DNA from: Cacajao melanocephalus
Lineage: Eukaryota > Chordata > Mammalia > Primates > Pitheciidae
Assembly: GCA_963573385.1 (NCBI GenBank)
Contig: CAUYLG010052119.1
Coordinates: forward strand, 1-64,000
DNA length: 64,000 nucleotides
Reading direction: 5' to 3'
This document shows positions 12,246 through 23,682 of the stretch, one piece after another. The notes beneath the pieces are model-generated. The model had not been told where the DNA came from. It was given only the letters and a program-made list of their open reading frames with translations, and ran no database searches. The position numbers and the translations under genes are program-made. The first letter of the stretch is position 1; every line of letters starts with the position of its first letter.

Positions 12246-12329
12246 TACTGAACTGTTATCTCTGTACTCTCAGTCCTTCTGAGCTACCTTGCTCATAAGT
12301 AACAGCTTAATAGAAAAGAATAACAAATA

Positions 12330-12500
12330 ATAACATACTCAATATATGCAAGGTTTTAAATATTTTAGATATTTTGTTTTCACGGACTTGTGAGGTGAGT
12401 CTTTTATTATTCATTCTCTACATATTGCTACTTAGCCAATGTCACATAGTGATTACACAGCAGAGCTACAATTTGAACCCTGCATGGCCCTAGTTTGTGT
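12330..12500 (-). repeat. Second MIR copy, antisense
   Basis: 'actt.agccaatgtcacatag', 'cagagctacaatttgaaccc' and the preceding 'ttgtgaggtgagtc' follow the MIR order in reverse. It is more diverged than the copy just upstream. Confidence 0.65.
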
Positions 12501-12979
12501 TATCTGTCTCTTTTACTGAGTCTGGTGCATGGATCCTGGGAAACTGGAAAGGGCTCAAGCGAAGCTGGAAAGGTGAAAGAGTTAGAGGGGGTTTTGGGTA
12601 ACGGTGGCTTCCAATCCTCTTTAGTTTATTGGCAGCAGCACAAGATCTATAAATGGGAAGGTATCAGAGAAGGTCCACTGAGAGAGGCAATCAGAATAAA
12701 ATTCCTCACCACCTGCTTGCGCTCAAAGGAAAACATAAAGAAAAAGAAGGCCCCAGCAAGACCTGACTTACAGACAGTTACAATGCAACATAATAAATGC
12801 TTTAATGCAGGCCATAAAGAATTGTTAGGAAGACTGCAGAGAAGGAGTACGATAAAGGAGGTATATATTAAAGTGAAGTTCAGTGAGAGAGAAAAGAAAG
12901 AGCTGGTTCGGCTAGGACATTCAGGGCAGAGAAGGTGGCTTTTTCACTAAGTATCAAATAATGAGAATATATTTTAAGA

Positions 12980-13415
12980 CTAGGTCAAGTCGGGCAAGAG
13001 GCAGAGGATAATCCAGGCTGAAGAAATAGCGTGAGCATGATTACAGGGATGCAAGAAAGCCTGTCCCCTTCCAGGAACTGCCAGGAAGGCAGTGTGGCTG
13101 GATGAGTAGCAGGGCATGAGGTAGCGGTGGTAGGCAGGGGCTAGATTAAAATCTTCAGCACATTAACTGCCAAAAGTCTTAGGCGTTATCCTCAATGGTA
13201 GAGGGTCAATAAGGGGTTTAAATCAGGGAAATTACATGATCCAAAATGAGTTTTTTAAAAAAAATGTGGCTGCATTATGATGGAGAAGGAAATTAGAAGC
13301 GGGAAAAACCACTTAAATATGCAATAGTCCAAGCAAGAAAACTTTGGAAACTGAACTGAAAGTACTGGGAAGAAATAAAAGGAGACTAATTTGAAATAAA
13401 CTTTAAGGTTTATTA
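12980..13415 (-). repeat. L2 internal/3' region, antisense
   Basis: The ordered motifs 'aggataatccaggctgaaga', 'ggcagtgtggctggatgagt', 'gtaggcaggggctagat', 'gggaaattacatgatcc', 'tgtggctgcattatgatgga' and 'gcaatagtccaagcaag' match the reverse complement of LINE-2. They explain the purine-rich, G-rich character of this stretch. Part of the 151-codon ORF at 12495-12950 just upstream is also repeat-derived. Confidence 0.65.
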
Positions 13416-13424
13416 TCTACATTC

Positions 13425-13560
13425 CTTAATTGAACAAACATTTAATAATCTATACATTAAGCCAGAAAAAAATGCCAGGCATTTTAAAAATAATCAGACA
13501 AAGTCCCTGTTATCAAAATGCTTATATCTTTAAGAATTTAATTATATATTAGATACAAAG
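13425..13560 (-). repeat. L2 3' end, antisense, separate copy
   Basis: 'ttgaacaaacatttaataat' followed by 'atgccaggcatt' and 'aatcagacaaagtccctgtt' is the reversed L2 terminus. Its position after, not before, the preceding L2 block shows it is a separate insertion or a rearranged piece. Confidence 0.6.
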
Positions 13561-14079
13561 AATAATGGGAAATTATTCCAGCATTTAAGCTCTCTTCTTT
13601 AAATATATCATTTGAAGTTTGATTTTGTCTGTCCTGCTAGCATTTTCTTCAACTTTGACACCATTAAGCAAGATTTAGGATTCTTTGTAATTACATATAT
13701 TCATTTTAATCCTAATACCATGATTTACTCTATTCTAATTATACCCCCTGACATCTTACTATTTATGCACAATAAATACCATCTTGTCTTTTATTTTCTT
13801 AATAAGGATATTATTTTTACTAATCTCTGATACGAGGTAATAATGGCATAATGTGAGCTATATTATTAGGCTTTTAATGATTGAACATGTATGACATAAA
13901 ACCTTCCATAATGAGTTTACAAATAAAAGTTGTCACTAAGCATTTGAAAAAAATACATCAAATTTTATATCAATATGTTGTTTTTAATCTCACTGATTAT
14001 ACTCACTTCATTAGATGAGGTTGAAGACTGAGACAAATCCATTTTCTAAAAATTCTGTGAGTTTGGTCACTAGGTAACT
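13561..14079. other. Unrecognised AT-rich DNA
   Basis: No recognised repeat. A 72-codon plus-strand ORF at 13612-13830 is rich in Phe, Ile and Leu because of base composition. Confidence 0.4.
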
Positions 14080-14297
14080 AGCAGTCTCTCAATAAGGATC
14101 AATTTTAACCTCGAAAAGACATTTGGCAATGTCTGAAGACACTTTGTGGTTGTCACAACATGGTTGAAAGAGTGCAACCCTCTTGTGGGTAGAGGCCAGG
14201 GATGCTACTAAACATCCTGTGATGCACGGGACAGGCATCCTGACAAAGAATTATCAGGAAAAAAATCTCCATAGCGTGGAAGCTGAGAAACTGAGTA
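14080..14297 (+). mobile_element. MER20-like hAT-Charlie DNA transposon
   Basis: 'gacatttggcaatgtctgaa' then 'tttgtggttgtcacaacatg', 'gtgggtagaggccagggatg', 'aacatcctgtgatgcacggg' and 'aaagaattatcagg' follow the known order of this roughly 220-bp non-autonomous family, and the length agrees. The termini resemble the inverted repeats (CAGTCTCTCAA.. and ..TTGAGAAACTG type). It is a fossil without transposase. Confidence 0.8.
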
Positions 14298-14383
14298 ATC
14301 CTCAGCTTGTCTGATCACAAGATGATGATTCTTGTAGCCATCATTTTATGTAAGTATAGTCAGAACCCAGAACAAATGGTGTT

Positions 14384-14710
14384 CTTTTTTTTTTTTCTCT
14401 CTCTCTCTTCTTCTTCTTCTTCTTCTTTTTTTTTTTCTTTGAGACTGGGGCTTGCTCTGTCACCAAGGCTAAAGCGCAGTGGTGAGATCATGACTTACTG
14501 CAGCCTCAAACTCCTGGGCTCAAGCAATCTTCCTGCCTCTGTCTCTGGAGTAGCTGGGACTACCGGCACTCACCACAGCACCTGGCTAATTTTTCTGTCT
14601 TTTTGTACAGACTGGAGTCTGGCTATGTTGCCTAAGCTGATATTAAACTCCTGGATTCAGGTGATCCTCTCTCCTCAGCCTCCCAAAATACTGTAATTAA
14701 AAGCGTGACC
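14384..14710 (-). mobile_element. AluJ-type SINE, antisense, degenerate poly-T head
   Basis: The T/CT/CTT tract at 14384-14441 is the reversed tail. It is followed by 'gagactggggcttgctctgt', 'ctcaaactcctgggctcaag', 'gagtagctgggactac', 'ggctatgttgcc' and 'cctcccaaaatactgtaatt'. The J-type 'tgcagcctcaaactcctggg' indicates an old copy. The tail has evolved into adjacent (CT) and (CTT) repeats. The 129-codon ORF over it is an artefact. Confidence 0.9.
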
Positions 14711-16387
14711 TAAAATGCTTTTCATGACTAAGGAAGCTCACAAGATGACTACAGAACATTTATGACCAGCACACTCTGCAACAACAGCAATGCAAAATAC
14801 CCCATTTATATTCTTAGGCTTCCAGGGAAGTCTCCTATTTCTGCTATGATAATTGACCCACAGAGAATAACTCATCTCCCTGATCACCTTACATCAGGCC
14901 AAAGAAGTGGCGGGTTTACCCAGCTTGAGTGCTGGAAAGGGCCCAGTGATGCATGTATACCTCAGTAAAAATCTTTCTAGTCCAAAAAAATTATCGATGT
15001 TTCTTCATGACACACGCAGACAAAAAAAAAAAAAAGGAAAAACAAAAGAAAAACAACAACAACCACAAAATAAAATGAGACAGTCATCAGGGCAAACTTA
15101 GCTGCGTGACTCTCCAACTAATTTCCTTCCCATTAACTTGGCTAAGACTAGTCTCTATTAACTACAGTCTGCACTATTGTTAACATTGTATTATATACTC
15201 CATCAACAAGCCATCAGAATAAAATTTTAGCTGAGATTTAATCAAAGAGAGAGAAGTAAATTAGCATTAGCATTAGCTTCATAACTCTTGAAAGACAACA
15301 AATTAATTTACTATTACATATATATATATACACATATGTAGTTGAATTAATTACATTGTATTTCTCCCTAATTCTTTAACTTCAGTTTTGACTATGCAAG
15401 CTAAAATACAGATCTGAATGTTTCAATGTCATATTAAAAATACACTTTAATTCTTTTTTTTAATCATGTTTTCCCACACACAGAAACAACAAGCTATTGT
15501 ATACATCTTTTCTAGCTCAGCCTACTGCAAATGCAAAATCATTCCACAGCAAGGGAAATACTGCGTGTTCTTTTGCACACTGTATGGTAACATAATATAT
15601 ATTGTTTTATTTCCAAGGTCAAATATGTACAGTTATATATGTACCAGGTCAAATGCATAATGTAAAAATATTTCAGTTACAATATGGCTGAAGAATTAAC
15701 TCTGGTTAATTGAAATATCTACTTAAATACAATAAAAAATCACTTATTTTCAGTGTTATCGAGAAATACTTTAAATCTTTTCATTCCCTTTTCCTTTGCC
15801 AGTGATTTCTACAGAGTGAACATCTCTGAACCCCTCTGATGATTTAAGACCCTGTAGCACCTCAGTATCAGTGGGTTGCACATCAGTTGTCATCCTATTA
15901 GACTACAGTTACAGCAGACAAAAAGGTAGGGCTGAATTTGCAAAGAGATCAGGGCAAGCTGCATTAGTTGAACCTTAACATGAGCCCCTATTACATTGCA
16001 TTTTTGCTAATGTTTCCTTTTTATTAAAAAATTAAGCAGAGGCTTATATGTTTTATTGGAGGGTCCTAGTTGATCGTGTTTTACTTTATAACATGCTTTT
16101 AAACATTTTAACTGAGATAGGCAGCTTAATGTTTTGCTCCACATAAGCTTCTTTAGAAGAGTAGTTCAAAATATTGATGGGTTTGTTGGAATAGTATGAG
16201 CAAATTTGTTAGCATGCCACTCTGTGGTTTTGACTCGACAAGTCATATGTCGGGCCTGGGTTCATGCATTTTGAAAAACATAATCTGTTATGTGTACCTC
16301 TGAAATGCTATTCCAGTGTTAACTATCTTGGAAGGAAAAGTTTAAGCATTCTGGTTTGCTATATAGCACCTAGTTCACTATTTTTAT
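14711..16387. other. Unrecognised DNA with A-rich tract
   Basis: Holds an A-rich stretch at about 15020-15075 with CAA repeats, and a short TA/CA run at about 15318-15338. The A-rich tract could be the tail of a retroposed sequence, but I do not recognise a source in the 300 bases before it and see no flanking duplication. Confidence 0.4.
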
Positions 16388-16440
16388 ACACGCACACACA
16401 CGTATGTGTATACACACACACACACACACAAACACATATA
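16388..16440. repeat. CA-rich microsatellite
   Basis: (CA)n broken by a CGTATGTGTAT segment, so the tract contains short self-complementary CACA/TGTG parts. Confidence 0.9.
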
Positions 16441-16939
16441 ATTAAAGTTTAAACCTTTTTAATAAAATATATTGAGAATTCATATGAAAAAATAGTTTCT
16501 GGCATTTGTTAACACATAGTTAATCTAAGTTGCAAGTGATTACATGACTTCACTGTAAAGAAGGCAGAATGTGGGTCCTGAGGAGATGTCCTAGTGATTT
16601 TACAGAGAATAAGCCTTGGAATCTCATCAAACATGCTTGAACCTGTAAAATATCCTTTTTTTCATCTTAGATATTTTCTAGGGCTTATGTAAAGTTCATT
16701 TAAAGGACAGTGCTGGAAAGGTTGACATGGTTTATTGGCTATGCTACATCAATTACATAAAATGTTTCTTATCTATAGGAGATACCAACAGGATGTTTAT
16801 TTTTAAAATTTTTTTTATAATAAATTTATCCAAACATGGGATATTCCTTTCTACAAATACATAAAATCTACATAGTCTAAGTAGCACAGTCACTAAATTA
16901 TAGTGTTGCAGAGTCCCATGAGGATGTTTGCAGAATATG
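16441..16939. other. Unrecognised AT-rich DNA
   Basis: No repeat or gene recognised. Confidence 0.4.
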
Positions 16940-16941
16940 TA

Positions 16942-17269
16942 CAGTCATGCATTGCTTAGATATTTCCTGAGAAATGCATCACTGAGTGATTCCAGTATTG
17001 TGTGAATATCTTAGGTGTACTCATACAAACCTAGATGGTAGAGCTTGCTATACGACTAGATGATACGACACAGCCTAATGCTCCTATGTTACAAACCTGT
17101 ATACCAGTCAGTGGACTAGATACTCCAGGTAATTGTAACACAATGGAAAGTATCTGTGCATGTAAATATAAAAAGGGTAGAGCAAACCTATGGTATTAAA
17201 ATCTTACAAGACCACTGTCATATATGGGATCTAATACTGACTAAAACGTCATCGGGCAGTGCATGAATG
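16942..17269. mobile_element. MER2-like Tigger (TcMar) DNA transposon
   Basis: It begins CAGTCATGCATTGCTTA and ends with the inverted 'gggcagtgcatgaatg'. It is flanked on both sides by TA (16940-16941 and 17270-17271), the expected target duplication. Internal 'acaaacctagatggtagagc', 'ctcctatgttacaaacctgt', 'ttgtaacacaatggaaagta' and 'gaccactgtcatatatggga' match a family of about 345 bp that I know as MER2. It is non-autonomous and immobile. Confidence 0.8.
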
Positions 17270-17271
17270 TA

Positions 17272-19415
17272 TTAATATATACCTGAATCTGCTAGTGGTT
17301 CTCCCCTGAGTGCTCTTGAGACCTCTGGGGTATTATAATATTGATTCCATTTATAGTTTAATGATAGCTATCCCAATGAGAAGTGTCTCTATATTATGAA
17401 TGTTGAAGACAGCAGATACAACTGTTGCACAGTTAACTTTGCATTTTAGAAATAAACAAGTAAGAGTTTTCAGATCATTTATAAGCTGGAAAATAATGTA
17501 AATTTTGAACAAATTTAAGTAGTGTTTAGTAAATGTAAAACTGAATATTTTTGCAATGTCTTTAACCACCTTCTGTGACTAATTCCTATTATCAATTCGG
17601 AATTGCTGTAAAAATAGCTGTAGGCTTATCATACAGCCATATATCAATATATACTTAAGGCGTGAGTATCACAGATAAAAAGTTGACACTACAATAGAAA
17701 TAATTGATTTTTCTCTCTTGAAAAAGTCTGGATACAAACAATCAAGTTTTGCTCCATTAAGGTACAGAGATTCAGGCTCTATTTTGTTTCTTCTTCAGGG
17801 ATGGCCTCCATTTACAAGACAAGCATCCGAGAGGTTCTCTGCATCCATAGACATTATCTTGTCACAGGATAGAAGACAAGATAAAGAAAGTGGCAGAGGT
17901 GCAAGCAGCTATCTCTCAGAAGGGTTTAGGAAAATTGCCACTTACCACTTCCACTTACAATCCTTTGGCCATATTTTTGTTACATGGTCAAAGCTAGCTA
18001 CAACAGAAGCAATGACCAGCTAAAATTCTGGGTTTCTGTTCATTTGAGAGAAAACAAAAATACATTTTGGGAGAAAACTACCAGTCTCTGACATAGAATA
18101 TCATGACAGATAGATGGATAACAGGTCTTCAAAAACAACTTTAGTAACTTTCACCTGCTAACACAGCAACCTTACTACTTTAGGGACTTGAAGTATCAGG
18201 CATAATGAGATCAAGTACGTAATAAAATGATTTTATTTCATAGGTTAATAGAATCTCAGAGCCAGATCAGGCTAAAAGATCACTTAGTTTAAAAAGCGCA
18301 AAGAACAAACATCCTTCACCAGTATCTTAGGTTTTGTTTAAATACCTCAAGTTATACAATTCTGAGTTTTTTTGAAAGCCTATTCTTGCTCTCAAGTGCT
18401 TCAGATAATATTGATTTCTAAACATTTATTCTAATCCTGTCTTCTAAAATGATGTTTTATAAATATTTTCTTCCTTCGTCAAAATTATTCTTTAAATACC
18501 AGGAAATAGCTGCTTTTCCCCCTTTAGTGTCATTCCTAATATCATCCTCAGGCTAAATAATCTGCATTACTTGAACAAAAGTTGTAGATTCATCATCATC
18601 TGAGTAATGTCCTTCCTTTAGATTTCTGGATGCTGTTAAGTTTGTTAAAGTCGATCTTAACATCTGATGCAACAATATGTATTCATCCTAAAGCACAAGA
18701 CTTTCTTCATCTTTTTTCCTAATTCAAGCTGAACTAAACATAACAGAAATCATCTGGCAACTGTTCTCAGTACCCTCTCCCTCTTATCGCCACCCATCTC
18801 ATTCCCATTGCTTAGATAAAGAGTAGGTCATATGACAAAAACATGACTCACAATTACTTTCTCCAGTTCATTTGTCCTGTGTCCTGTGGCATTACACCTA
18901 ATGATTTTGACAAGAAAGGAGTCACCTGGCTTCATTTCCTTTTCGGCTGAATGTCAATTTCACATGACCATGGGGACTATTCATTAGCCTCTGAAACTTC
19001 CAGTAAGAGGCAATTCCTTTGCTTTTAATTTAAATCATTTAAAGTATTTAAAACAATCCGAAAATAATATTTTAAAGAATTATGCTTAATAGTACAATTT
19101 ATCCACACACATTGATATATGTATATGTGTATATATATATGCATATGTGCATATATAAGCAGTAATTTCTGAGTAGAAAAATTTGTTAATTAATCACCCT
19201 TAACAGCAAAATAGCTTCCCATTAGTCAAGCCTCAGGTTAATTAATTCACCAGACGATGAGTGATATAAGTCCTAGTGCTTTCTTCCTAACTACTTACTA
19301 TTCCATCCAGAAGACATGCTCATTACATCTCACAATGAACGGCCTGGTTTCTGCTTCTGCAGGGGCTGAATTTCATCACTGTATCTGATAAACATTTACT
19401 TGAAATAAATGATGT
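17272..19415. other. Unrecognised DNA with a TA/TG microsatellite
   Basis: A TATG/TATA tract lies at about 19110-19157. The 101-codon ORF at 17718-18023 has no motif; that stretch, especially 'cctttggccat.. ttacatggtca' near its end, looks like a very old LTR-type repeat in antisense, but I cannot name it. The segment at about 18240-18330 ('agaatctcagagccagatca') resembles old CR1/L3-type repeats. Confidence 0.4.
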
Positions 19416-19488
19416 TGTTTTGAGGGTTAAATAAGATTAAAAGATTTAAAATGTCTAGAAGAGAACCAGCACTTGGAGAATATTAGCC
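19416..19488 (+). repeat. MIR 3' part
   Basis: 'ttgagggttaaataagatta' then 'aaaatgtctagaagagaacc' and 'agcacttgg' correspond to the sense 3' half of MIR. Confidence 0.55.
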
Positions 19489-20764
19489 TTTCTCACCTCT
19501 GTGCATTCTTTGACTTCAAATTGTTGATCAAGTGCCAAGATGTAGAATCTATCACAGTTACATCCTCTGAAGGAGGGCATCCCTGTCACACATTTAAAGA
19601 ACTTTTTCCGATATCCTTCTTCATCCTAAATTCAAAACGGGGCTTGGACTGAGAGTCTTAGAAACATCATTTAGAGACACCACTTCTAATGCCACTCTTA
19701 GTTTAGAACCTCAAATTTCTTGGTCTGTACTGGATCCAAACTCACACACCCTACCTCACATTGTTCCCCAGAGACCCCCTCCCTCCCCATTTTCCTTTCC
19801 TCTTTCTTCCTCCCTCACCGGTGTATAATTCATTATAACTCATCTTTCTAGCTTTTATAGAACCTGGAACAGGTCTTTACACAGAACATTCACTATATTT
19901 TGCTAAACAATTGAATAACTTAAAAAATGACCCAGCTTGTCATTCCTCTATGATAGCTTGTCTCAAAAAAAGTTGTACTATTTTATTATTTCAGAGTTCT
20001 TATTCCTGCGTTTCAGGGCTGGGACTAATGAACATTTTCCTAGGAGTCTCTAACTCCGGTCCCTTACGGCATCCACCTAGGCTCAGCACTTTAGGTGCAT
20101 CTTTAACAATCCTGGCTCTGTGTGAATAAAGTCAGCCAATTCATGTGGCTGTCCCTGGTGCTTGTACCTGCTCTTCTTTTACGGCTGTTATCCTTTTTGA
20201 AAATGCATGTTACAGCATTCAGAAAGAAACTAGAGCACTAGATTGAAACAGTTTCTCTTTTAAACACGCTTCTTCATTTGCTTGTTTTTCTCAGAAGTTT
20301 CCTTTGGGAATTAAATATATTTTTAATGTTTGTTTCAAGTGGTTACTTTTTAAAAGGAAAGAAGCTTTCTTCTTCTCCAAGTACTTTGATCTTTTTTTTT
20401 TTTTTTTCTTGAAATACAATTCCTGAAGCTGAAGCTATAAACATTATTTTCTTCCTTGGAAATAGATAATTAGGCACCATTTTAAAAAGATTTTTAAAGG
20501 AGATACTTAAGCTCGAGTATGTAATAAGTGACACACTGTGAAGCATGGGTATGGTTTTAGGCATGAGGAACTCTGCTAAAGCATAATTATACAATGAGGA
20601 ATTTCTACATGATAACAATTAACATTTGAGTGGCTAAATAATGCCTCACTCCTGTTTTACTTGGAGATGACCAGGGAGATGGTATCTTCTAATAGAAGCA
20701 TGGCATGGCAATGGGAGGCATTTTAAAAAAGAGAATGTAAGATTGGCAGCTTCTCCAAATAAGA
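19489..20764. other. Unrecognised DNA with poly-T
   Basis: A 16-base T run sits at 20392-20407 without an adjacent recognisable retroposon. Nothing else is recognised. Confidence 0.4.
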
Positions 20765-20890
20765 ACATTAACTCTTCCTTAGACAGATGAGGAAATCCAG
20801 TTTCAGAGAGGCAAAATGACTTGAAAGTATGTGCTTGTTTGCAGCCTTAATTTCCTTATTTGTAAAAGGAGAGCTGTCTGCATTTCCTCC
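20765..20890 (-). repeat. MIR fragments
   Basis: 'agacagatgaggaaatccag' with 'cagagaggcaaaatgacttg' is MIR in antisense. The following 'ccttaatttccttatttgta' reads like MIR in the opposite sense, so two fragments may abut head to head. Confidence 0.5.
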
Positions 20891-21678
20891 ATAACATTAG
20901 AAAACATGGATTCTTGTAACTGAGATCAGCCCGTATAACATGCTACATAACATAACCAGTATGTCAGGCAATTGCCTCTGAACACAGTGACAAATAGGAA
21001 GAAATGTACCACCGAATGATTCACTTTGATGGCGCACATTCTGCTACAGAAGACGTGTCCCTTAATGTCTCAAATATCCTCACCCTCCCCTTTTTATAAA
21101 CCAGTTAATATAAATAAAATAATGTGGCTATTGTATTTTTAGAGATGTGTATTAAATGAATTATTAATGTAACTTTAGTATATAAAGTTCCTTTTTAACC
21201 TTCTCTTTTTCGTGTCACTCTGATTCCATCAAACTACTCACCTGGTTTTAAGACATTGAATCTACAAAGTCACTTCCAAATAAATACTCAAATATTCAGC
21301 CAATTAGGTAGACAACTGGCACCATATGTAATTCTCCAAAGTGTGACCCTATTTCAGCATTAATAAGTCACAGTCCCATAGTTGCACAAGCAATACTGAT
21401 TCAATGCTGATTCTATTTCACCGATTAGTTTAGGCCCTGAGGCAAGGTATACAGATAAATTATGGAATATTAGAAGTGTTTTAACAGACATATAAATGAA
21501 TGCCATAGGGAGAAAGGGGAAGGTGAGATTAATCCTTTTTGCTGAGTCTGGGGAGAGTCACAGATCTTTAACCAAGTAAGCGATACTGAAACAGGTGCTG
21601 TTATGATAAGTAGGCTTCTAATCTGTTTTCATGGAGAAAGGACAAAGGAAATTACATGAACAAAAGCCAGAAAGATGG
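20891..21678. other. Unrecognised DNA
   Basis: No repeat or gene recognised. Confidence 0.4.
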
Positions 21679-22108
21679 TGTATTAGTTTCCTGTGGCTGC
21701 TGTAACGAATCATCACAGATTTTGTGTCCTAAAACATCAGAAATACATTCTTTCACAGTTCTGGAGGCCAAAGGTCTGAAATCCAGATGCCTGCAGGGGC
21801 AGGGCCATGCTTTCTCTAGAGCCTTCAGGAGAGAATCCTTTCTTGCCTCTTCCTGCTTCCAGTGGTTGTTGGCGTTGCTTGGTTTCCTTGGCTTGCAGCC
21901 ACATTACTCCACTTTCTACCTCTGTCATTATATTGCATTCTCCATATGTCTCTTACAGGGACACTTGTCTTTGGATTTAGTGCCCACCCGGATAATCCAG
22001 GATGATTTCAACATAATTATCCTTCTTTCAGATAAGGTGGTATTCACAGGTTCCATGGACTTGAAATGGAATTTTTTTTTTGGAGAGGGCATTTTTTCAG
22101 CCTACACA
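21679..22108 (-). mobile_element. MaLR solo LTR (MLT1-type), antisense
   Basis: Starts TGTATTAGTTTCCTGTGGCT and ends CAGCCTACACA, i.e. TG..CA termini. Typical internal order is 'ttctttcacagttctggagg', 'gcagggccatgctttctcta', 'ttgcctcttcctgcttccag', 'ggacacttgtctttggattt' and 'cccacccggataatccagga'. GATG on the left and right edges fits a short target duplication. It belongs to the ancient ERVL-MaLR group. The 158-codon ORF covering it is not a gene. Confidence 0.8.
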
Positions 22109-22269
22109 GATGAAAATGTGTCTTACAAATAATTTATTGACTATGTGTGCACGGGGAGGGTTGAGTTGGTTTGCAGTATTATACTAGCATCTCCTATCTT
22201 GATTCTGTGATGAAAACTATAAATTTTTAAGCTAAAGAATGTGACTACTGTAAAAATTCAATACCTGAT

Positions 22270-22390
22270 TTTCTTTTTCTTTTTAAATGAGGTAATAGGC
22301 TCAGGGAGTTTAGATAATTTGCATAATGCCACATAGTGAATTAAGGGCCCACTTAAGTGATAAATTTAGAATCCAAATAGAAGTCATCGA
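22270..22390 (-). repeat. MIR, antisense
   Basis: 'aataggctcagggagtttag', 'aatttgcataatgccacata' and 'gtgaattaagggcc' follow the reversed MIR core. Confidence 0.6.
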
Positions 22391-23682
22391 TTTTATTGTT
22401 TTCTTGATAAAGCCTTTTAAACTGCATTTTCTCTGTCCTATCAAGTTATTGAGGACTCAGATGTCACACACACACAACTATAATGGTCTGTACAGTAACT
22501 ACATCAAAGATTCCTTATAGGTTGAGGCGTAAATAACAGTTTTTTGTAAATCTACTATACAATAGAATATTTTCAGCTGCAGAAAACAGGAGTGTACATA
22601 CACTCTAGTATCCACAACAACAATTCTTTGTTTGCAAACCTGCTTCAGAGAACTGCAAACGTCTTGAAGGCAGGGATTACATAACAGTGATGACAAATTT
22701 TGCCTCGACATCCATACTCCTTTTGAAGTGACTCTGTGGGCACAGCCCTGGTGGCTCTTTTAGAACAGTGATTCTTACCCCATCCTTCCAGTAACAACTG
22801 CTTGAATCAGGGGAGGACAAAAAGAATCCACCCATGGGTTAAAATACACTTTTTTTCAATGAATTTAAATTATTAAAACTAAGGTCTAAGTTAGTATGTC
22901 TAAATCATATTATTGGTGGAGTACAGGAGCCAAAGTCAATGAATTCTTACTTTGATTCCAATGTGCTGCCTGAGTAACGTTCCTAAAAGCCTCTTTACCC
23001 AAACTGGCAAACTTAAAATTGATCTCAGTGAGAGAACATCTTCCCATGTGCTAAATGAGAATGTCTCACCTGAATTAGTGGCCCCCTATTCACCACTTCT
23101 GATCCTCAGTCAGAGAAGTTTGGAACATGTTACCTGCCTATAAACAATAGGCATCAAGGGCACCATCACTCATTTGGGGAATATAAAAGAAGCCATATCC
23201 ATCAAGACAGTTTTCCACTTTTATGTTATCCCTCATTGAAGTTATCAAATTTATAATCAGGGAGCAAATGCTTTTGTCCAGATCCACTGACCACTGGCTC
23301 TTGCCTGCAAAGCTAATTGCCAGGTGAAAAATTCATGAAATATATTTGAATCTATGTATATATTATGGACAAATACTCCACGTGTCATAATATAGCATTT
23401 TAAAAAAATAGTTCCTGTCTCTAGTATTGCTATGCAACATGGAGAAGCATTCTACCCCTACATTTCAGCATAAGCACTTGGAATATATTGGCTCTAGGAT
23501 GCAAAAGAAAAGCCCAAACATCACAAAAAGTCACCAAAGGGAATGAGCTCAATGGAAAATGGCATCTGGCTAAACTGTGGATAATGGATATTTGGGGCCA
23601 ATTAGGGTAAGTAAAGCCATCAGCTCAGTGACAACTCCCTTGAAGCTACCCTATTAAACAGGTTCACCCCATTATCACATAG
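22391..23682. other. Unrecognised DNA
   Basis: A weak L2-like piece ('cgtcttgaaggcagggatta') is at about 22658-22680. Nothing else recognised. Confidence 0.4.

Noticed and set aside
12495..12950. 151-codon plus-strand ORF
   Set aside because: It starts in an antisense MIR and leads up to an antisense L2. Composition and context explain it as read-through of repeats.
14307..14696. 129-codon ORF with Ser/Phe runs
   Set aside because: Translation of an antisense AluJ and its CT/CTT-rich tail.
14715..15075. Possible processed pseudogene ending in an A-rich tract
   Set aside because: No recognisable source gene, no polyadenylation signal at the right place and no flanking duplication.
21656..22132. 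158-codon plus-strand ORF
   Set aside because: Almost entirely the reverse complement of an MLT1-type LTR; not a gene.
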